The notes below the pieces were generated by a model. That model worked only from the letters and a program-made list of their open reading frames with translations, was not told the DNA's origin and made no database searches. A stretch of 64,000 nt of DNA, taken from positions 4,650,001-4,714,000 of the forward strand of contig CBDCCT010000002.1 in the NCBI GenBank assembly GCA_965214995.1, read 5' to 3'. This document shows positions 58,662-64,000 of the stretch, piece after piece. Position numbers and translations under genes: made by a program. Within the stretch, counting starts at the first letter, position 1; each line of letters begins with the position of its first letter. The DNA is from CBDCCT01 sp965214995 (lineage in GTDB: Bacteria; Deinococcota; Deinococci; Deinococcales; Trueperaceae).

Positions 58662-60554
58662 TTACCGCATCCCGCTGCTCCCCCCGCCCCCCGACGACCC
58701 GCCGCCAAAACTCCCCGGACCGCCGAAGCCGCCCCCGCTAAAGCCCCCGCCCGTTTTCGTTTGGGGCGACAAGGCGCTCTCGAGCGAACCCAAGTTCATC
58801 TCTATCTGCGTGAGGGTGTTAAGGCTCGTGGTAAGCGTGTCAAGGGTAGAGAGAGAACTCAGATGCGCGCCAGGCACGCCCCTGTAGCCGCCGCCGACCC
58901 AGGCGGGCGTGTCGAACTTTTCGGGCTCCAGAGTCATGAGCCTTTTCAGGTTCTTGAGGTACTGCTTGCTGACGCCCAGCGCGGTGGCGTAGACGAAGTG
59001 GTAGTCCCAGAGTTTGTAGTGCTCGGCGGGAGACTCGCGCATGAGCGAAAAGTCGGAAAGAAAGCGTTTGTAAGCTCCCCAGCGTTTGGCGTTGAGGAGC
59101 TTGTCCGCGTTCCAGCGTTTTAGGCTCACCTGGGCGGTGAGGCCCAGGAGGAGGAGCACGGCGAGCGCCGCGAAGAGGTTGAGGCCGACGAGGGGGGAAA
59201 AGCCGACCACCTGGAAACCCAGGAACCCCGCCCCCACCGCCGCCAAAATACATACCGCCGTCACGGGTCCCGCGCGTCGGCTCGCCTCGGGGTCGAGCAG
59301 CGGGCCGTGGGTGCTTTCGTACCAGGCGCGCGGCTCCTGCGTCCAGCCCCGCGCGAAGTTCGGGTGTGAGGAGAAGTAGGCGCGCAAGGCTTCGGCGTCG
59401 AAGTGGGGGGTCCCGCCGCCGCTGGGCGTGCTCGACCCCTCCAGCGCGCGCCACAACTCCCGTTCAAAGGGCGTTACATTATCGGGCGTTTTGACGAGGT
59501 GGTAGGTGACCTCCTCGGACTTGCCGAAGCCCAAGAAGCCTTCGGTGGAGGTGGTCTTTAAGCTCAAAAAGCCGCGCCTGGCGAAGTCGAGGAGCGTCGC
59601 GGCGACGGCGGGGCTCGCGGCCGACGTGCCGGGGTCTTGTTGCGAGAGCACGAAGGGCACCGCGGCGGGCGGAATGGGCTCGGCGGGCTCGCGGTAGTAG
59701 GGACCGACGTCGGTGGCGGGCTCGCGGCCGTAACGTCGGTAGGTGCGCAGGAGCCAAAAGGCGACGAGCGCGACGCCCAGCCAGAGGGGGACGAGCAAGA
59801 AGGCGGGGAGGGGTTCGGGCTGGGGTTCGGGCGCGGCTCGCTCGAGCGCCCGCCTCGAGGCGTCTCGGAAGCCTTGCGTCTCCTCCTCAACCTGCGCCAG
59901 CCAGGCGTCCAGACGCTCGCCCTCGACGTTTTGAAAGTTGAAGAGGTCGGCCTCCAGAAGCACAAGACTGCGCAGAGGCTCGTTTTCGCTCAAAGCGGGC
60001 ACGGTGACGGTCGCTAGGTCCGCACCGGGCGCGATGTCAAGCGTGCCGATGCGCCCCGAGCCCGTAAACATAAAGACCTTGAACTGCTCCGGGCTCGGCG
60101 CGCTCGGGTGGAGGCGCAGCACGTAAGCTCCGACGGGCGCGTGCTCGGGCTCCAACACCTGCCGGTCAAAACGCGCCGCGTCCGCAGCGACCTGCATCTC
60201 GTTCGTGAGCACGTAGGAAAAGCGGAAGGTGCGCGTTTCGTCCGCGCCGCGCACCTTCCAGGCGATTTCGTTGCCGTTGATAATGGCTTGGGCAGGCGTC
60301 TTACCATCCACCGCCTCGACGCCCTCAAACTGGACGCTGCCGCCCGCGATGGGGTCGATGTTGATAAAATATTCGTTGTCGCTAAAGTCGCCGTCAAGGT
60401 TCAGCGTGCGGGTGTCAGAGACGCGCACCGTCCCGTCGGGGCGAAAATAAACGTCTTGCTCGACGCGCGCCAAGCTGTAACTTTTGGCCCCCGCGAGAGA
60501 AGCAAAACTTGCGAGCAAAACCAACAAAAAACCGCAGGCGGCAGAACGTTTCAT
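58662..60554 (-). CDS. DUF2207 membrane protein
   Basis: 630 residues: signal peptide (residues 1-23), a large extracytoplasmic DUF2207 domain (YFRPDGTVRVSDTRTLNLDG), a membrane helix near 252-270, a cytoplasmic part, two further helices near 433-475, and a Gly/Ser-rich tail (GGGFSGGGFGGPG), which is typical. Function of the family is unknown. ATG overlaps the DUF2254 gene stop in ATGA. Third gene of an operon with mscS and DUF2254. Confidence 0.87.
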   Translation of the reverse strand: MKRSAACGFLLVLLASFASLAGAKSYSLARVEQDVYFRPDGTVRVSDTRTLNLDGDFSDNEYFINIDPIAGGSVQFEGVEAVDGKTPAQAIINGNEIAWKVRGADETRTFRFSYVLTNEMQVAADAARFDRQVLEPEHAPVGAYVLRLHPSAPSPEQFKVFMFTGSGRIGTLDIAPGADLATVTVPALSENEPLRSLVLLEADLFNFQNVEGERLDAWLAQVEEETQGFRDASRRALERAAPEPQPEPLPAFLLVPLWLGVALVAFWLLRTYRRYGREPATDVGPYYREPAEPIPPAAVPFVLSQQDPGTSAASPAVAATLLDFARRGFLSLKTTSTEGFLGFGKSEEVTYHLVKTPDNVTPFERELWRALEGSSTPSGGGTPHFDAEALRAYFSSHPNFARGWTQEPRAWYESTHGPLLDPEASRRAGPVTAVCILAAVGAGFLGFQVVGFSPLVGLNLFAALAVLLLLGLTAQVSLKRWNADKLLNAKRWGAYKRFLSDFSLMRESPAEHYKLWDYHFVYATALGVSKQYLKNLKRLMTLEPEKFDTPAWVGGGYRGVPGAHLSSLSTLDTLTTSLNTLTQIEMNLGSLESALSPQTKTGGGFSGGGFGGPGSFGGGSSGGGGSSGMR

Positions 60555-61933
60555 AGCGCCTCGCTCACCTCCCTTTGCGCGTGCTTCGGGCCGGACGCGC
60601 CCACCACCTCATGATAGCTCAGGGTGAGGGTCTCGCAGTCCGCGCCAATGAGGTTTTTGCAGCCGGTCTCCTTGATGAGCGCCGCCTCCCGGACGAGCGC
60701 CTTGCGCAGGGCTGGCGAGTCGGTGAGCGAGAGAAGCGTGCGGATGGCGCTCAGCAGGTGCGTGAGGACGAGCAAGCTGTCGCCCCCGTAGCGGCGAAAG
60801 GGGCCCAGGGTCTGCGCCACGAGCGTGGGCGCGCTAATAGGGTGTACGACGACGCGCAGCTCTCCCGCTTCGTCATGGCGGTAGGGCGAGGGCAGGTCGC
60901 GCTCGTCTAGCAAGTGGAGCGCCGAGCCGATACGGTCGATGCACATGAGCGCGGTGAAGGGGTCGTTAATGCCGGGCGAGAGCGCCCGCAGCCCCACCTC
61001 GACGAGCTGGTCGAAAAGAAAGTCCGAGTCTTGCGCGTGGGTGCGGTGCGCGCCGAGGACGAAGGGGCGGCGCACGCGTTCCTTGAACGCGTCGCCGTAG
61101 GGACGGTCAGGCCAGACCCTGACGAGGGCCACCCCCTCCAACAAGAACGCCCCGGGCTGCGCCGCAAGCTCGAACACCACGCCGTGCTCGCAAGCGAGCC
61201 GCATGAGTTCATCCTCGTCGATATATTGCAGGTAGCCGCTCCTCGCCGCCGGGACGACCGCCGCCTCCCCAAAGTCGGGCATTTTGTCTCTGAAGTGCTC
61301 GAGTTGCGCGTCTTCTAGGACCTCATCCGGGGCCTCGCCCACGGCGTCCCCGAGGAGTTTCTTGTTCGGGTACTTTTTGACGAGCGTCATCTCCAGGGTT
61401 TCGCTCACCCTGGCGAGCACGTTGCTCACCTGGATGGACTCGGCGGTGTGGTGAATAAAGTAGATAAACACGCCGATGCTGGCCGCCGCGAGCACCACCG
61501 CCAAAATGATGGACAAGTGAGGCACAAAGGCGCTGCTCTCGCCCTGGCGGATGGTGCGCAGGATTAAGAGGCAGTACAAAAAGGTGGCGACAAAGGTGCC
61601 CAGCACGATTTGGTTGCCCGTGTCGCGCATAAAGTTGCGGATGAGCCGGGGGCCGAACTGCGACGAGGTGAGAGAAAGCACCACCATCACGCTCGAGAAC
61701 GCCACCCCCGCCACGGTGATCATCGAGCCCGCGACGGTCGACAGGAGCGCCCGCGCCCCGTCGGCCTGGTTAAGGTAGAGCCAGCCGAAGTCTCTAAGCC
61801 ACTGCGCGCTGACGCGGCTGTCGAGTTCTATCATGCCAAGGGAGAGAAAACCCGCCCCGAGCGCCATCAAGGTCGGCACGAACCAGTAGCTCGAGCGGAC
61901 CTTGCCCCACAGACTCAAGAGTTTGATACGCAC
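60551..61933 (-). CDS. DUF2254 membrane protein
   Basis: 460 residues with four membrane helices in the first 170 residues, including the conserved STVAGSMITVAGVAFSSVMV and SSQFGPRLIRNFMRD. The rest is cytoplasmic, with LSPGINDPFTALMCIDRIGSAL, a family mark. Function unknown. GTG starts 1 base after the mscS stop; DUF2207 follows with a 4-base overlap. Confidence 0.87.
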   Translation of the reverse strand: MRIKLLSLWGKVRSSYWFVPTLMALGAGFLSLGMIELDSRVSAQWLRDFGWLYLNQADGARALLSTVAGSMITVAGVAFSSVMVVLSLTSSQFGPRLIRNFMRDTGNQIVLGTFVATFLYCLLILRTIRQGESSAFVPHLSIILAVVLAAASIGVFIYFIHHTAESIQVSNVLARVSETLEMTLVKKYPNKKLLGDAVGEAPDEVLEDAQLEHFRDKMPDFGEAAVVPAARSGYLQYIDEDELMRLACEHGVVFELAAQPGAFLLEGVALVRVWPDRPYGDAFKERVRRPFVLGAHRTHAQDSDFLFDQLVEVGLRALSPGINDPFTALMCIDRIGSALHLLDERDLPSPYRHDEAGELRVVVHPISAPTLVAQTLGPFRRYGGDSLLVLTHLLSAIRTLLSLTDSPALRKALVREAALIKETGCKNLIGADCETLTLSYHEVVGASGPKHAQREVSEAL

Positions 61934-61934
61934 C

Positions 61935-62912
61935 CTAAGCCCCCGCCCTTTCTTGCGAATCAGATTGCGAGCCCAGTTCCTGCCCGAGCCCCTTCAGCGC
62001 GTGGGGCAGGTTGGCTCTGTCAGGCGGATTTTTCCCCGCGGGCCAGCCCTCACGTTGCTTCGTCCGGTCGCCGTCGGTGCTTTCGGTCTGGTCGTGAAAC
62101 AAAATTTGCTGCGTCGGGAAGGGCAAGTCGATGCCCTCTTCTGTGAGCGCGTTTTTGAGCGCGGTCAGGACCCGGTCTTGAACCTTGAGCACGTCCGCGC
62201 GTCTTGACGGGGTCCACCAGCGCGCGCGTAAGTTCACGCTCGAGCCCGCTAAGTCCACCACCAGCACGTCGGGCGCGGGGTCTTTAAGCACGCCCTCGGT
62301 TCTCTGGAGCGTCTCCAACATCACGCGCCGCGCCCCCTCGACGGCGTCGCCGTAGCCGATGCCCACGTCGTATTCGGAGCGGCGCACTTCGTAGGCCGTA
62401 TTCACCATCACCGAGTCCGTAAACAGGTTCGTGTTGGGGATGACCACGCGCCGCCCGTCGTAGGTGCGGATCATCGTCGCGCGCGTCTCGACGGCCTCGA
62501 CCGTGCCGATAAAGCCGTTCGTCGTCTCTATCTGGTCGCCCACCTTGAAGGGCTCGCGCCAGAGGAGCAGGATGCCCGCGAAGTAGTTCTGCAGGATATC
62601 GCGGAACGCGAAACCCACCGCCACGCTGCCGAAGCCGAGCGCGCCCAAGGCGCTCGCGGGCGTGACGGAGGGAAACACAATCACGGTCGCAACCAGGAAC
62701 CCCGCCAGGAGAACGCCCAAGCGCGCCAAGCGGCTCAGCGCCTTGCCCACGCCGCTCCCGCGCGTCGAGCGCAAAATGGCGGTTCTGACTGCCAGAGCAG
62801 TCAAGTAAAAAAGGATAAAAACGACGATGCCGATGATGATCTGCGGCAAAAGCGCCAGAAAAGAGTTGAAGATGCCCTCGAGGGACGTTTGGGCCCGTTC
62901 GACGTTGTCCAT
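61935..62912 (-). CDS. MscS-family mechanosensitive channel
   Basis: 325 residues. Three membrane helices, then the pore-lining TM3 region ALGALGFGSVAVGFAFRDIL and the beta domain (GDQIETTNGFIGTVEAVETRAT). Opens under membrane tension to release solutes on osmotic down-shock. The C-terminal tail is charged and probably flexible. GGAGG stands 4 bases before ATG 62912. First gene of an operon with two conserved membrane proteins of unknown function. Confidence 0.9.
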   Translation of the reverse strand: MDNVERAQTSLEGIFNSFLALLPQIIIGIVVFILFYLTALAVRTAILRSTRGSGVGKALSRLARLGVLLAGFLVATVIVFPSVTPASALGALGFGSVAVGFAFRDILQNYFAGILLLWREPFKVGDQIETTNGFIGTVEAVETRATMIRTYDGRRVVIPNTNLFTDSVMVNTAYEVRRSEYDVGIGYGDAVEGARRVMLETLQRTEGVLKDPAPDVLVVDLAGSSVNLRARWWTPSRRADVLKVQDRVLTALKNALTEEGIDLPFPTQQILFHDQTESTDGDRTKQREGWPAGKNPPDRANLPHALKGLGQELGSQSDSQERAGA

Positions 62913-63027
62913 AGACCTCCGCGGGGAGCCTACCCGTAAGCCGCGCCTCACATCACCGCGGCGCTTACAGACTTACGATGAGCGCTACCTCCCCACTCAT
63001 GCGTTAATGGTTACGACTACTCTCGTC

Positions 63028-63780
<753 letters not shown>

Positions 63781-63934
63781 ACGGTCCTCCGGGGGGTATT
63801 GTAGCAGCCTCAAGTGAGGTTTGGGGGGTGAGCGGTTGTGCGGGTAGCAAGCAAGGCGCGCGTGGGTTCCGCCCGCGGTTTTGTGCGGTTGATGAGCGGG
63901 TACACCGCGTTGAAGCTGCAATGTGTTAATACGG

Positions 63935-63963
63935 TTGCAGTACCACCTAGAAACGCTTATTCT
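63935..63963 (+). promoter_or_regulatory. Promoter of the last, partial gene
   Basis: TTGCAG (63935-63940), 17 bases, TATTCT (63958-63963), then 6 bases to the ATG at 63970: a complete promoter for a leaderless mRNA. Confidence 0.6.
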
Positions 63964-63969
63964 CGAGCT

Positions 63970-64000
63970 ATGACCGTCGAACTCACACCAGCCCAAGAGG
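63970..64000 (+). CDS. Start of a gene cut by the window edge, perhaps an antitoxin
   Basis: Ten residues are visible, MTVELTPAQE. This start resembles ribbon-helix-helix antitoxins of the ParD/CopG type, which often begin MTxELTPEQE; too short to be sure. The promoter in front is unusually clear and leaves no room for a ribosome site. Confidence 0.45.
   Translation, partial: MTVELTPAQE

Overview
The window is GC-rich (by eye about two thirds G+C), gene-dense bacterial chromosome. The gene set fits a Deinococcota genome, perhaps a Truepera-like lineage: an HspR/HAIR heat-shock unit, a DUF3417-type alpha-glucan phosphorylase, PEGA and beta-barrel envelope proteins, and many genes whose start codon lies 5-9 bases after a TANNNT -10 box (leaderless mRNAs, as described in Deinococcus deserti). 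The palindrome CTCGAG, usually as GCTCGAGC, recurs at roughly 3-4 per kb throughout. The taxonomic call is inference; there is no rRNA gene here.

Layout. 1-8.5 kb: an S41 protease (cut by the window edge), a TPR membrane protein, an Imm33-like orphan, a degenerate M24 protein coupled to galK, an APH-like kinase, an S66 carboxypeptidase, and a coupled methyltransferase/deaminase/GGDEF-RHH operon. 8.7-24 kb: sugar metabolism (GH13 glucosidase, pgl, glgP, galT), an FAD oxidoreductase, two tandem signal peptidases, HD and HD-GYP proteins, envelope proteins and an FtsL/DivIC-like protein. 24-32.9 kb: modBA, purA, an ATP-grasp/GCS2/MOSC operon, a non-coding stretch with a strong terminator, nnrE, yebC and a DUF4384 lipoprotein. 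33-45 kb: a two-repeat CRISPR-like element, an AddAB-type helicase-nuclease, a toxin-antitoxin pair coupled to a methyltransferase, minDE with a CIA30 protein, and a UvrD/PcrA helicase carrying an intein. 45-54.5 kb: Uma2, HAD, thioesterase, LOG protein, aroH, and beta-oxidation genes (acyl-CoA dehydrogenase, thiolase, FadB-like). 54.6-64 kb: an AT-rich foreign gene, a gene-remnant scar, dnaJ-hspR behind a HAIR-like operator, tRNA-Val, a DUF2207/DUF2254/MscS membrane operon, TerC, and the first codons of a probable antitoxin.

How it works together: GalK and GalT carry galactose into the UDP-sugar pool, while GH13 and GlgP release glucose and glucose-1-P from dextrins and glycogen, with Pgl in the pentose phosphate path. 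The thiolase, FadB-like protein and acyl-CoA dehydrogenase form a fatty-acid oxidation set. AddAB and UvrD serve DNA repair. The most unusual items are the intein with a GIY-YIG-like insert, the iterated palindrome, the AT-rich orphan, the GGDEF-RHH fusion, the ATP-grasp/GCS2/MOSC operon and the mini-CRISPR.
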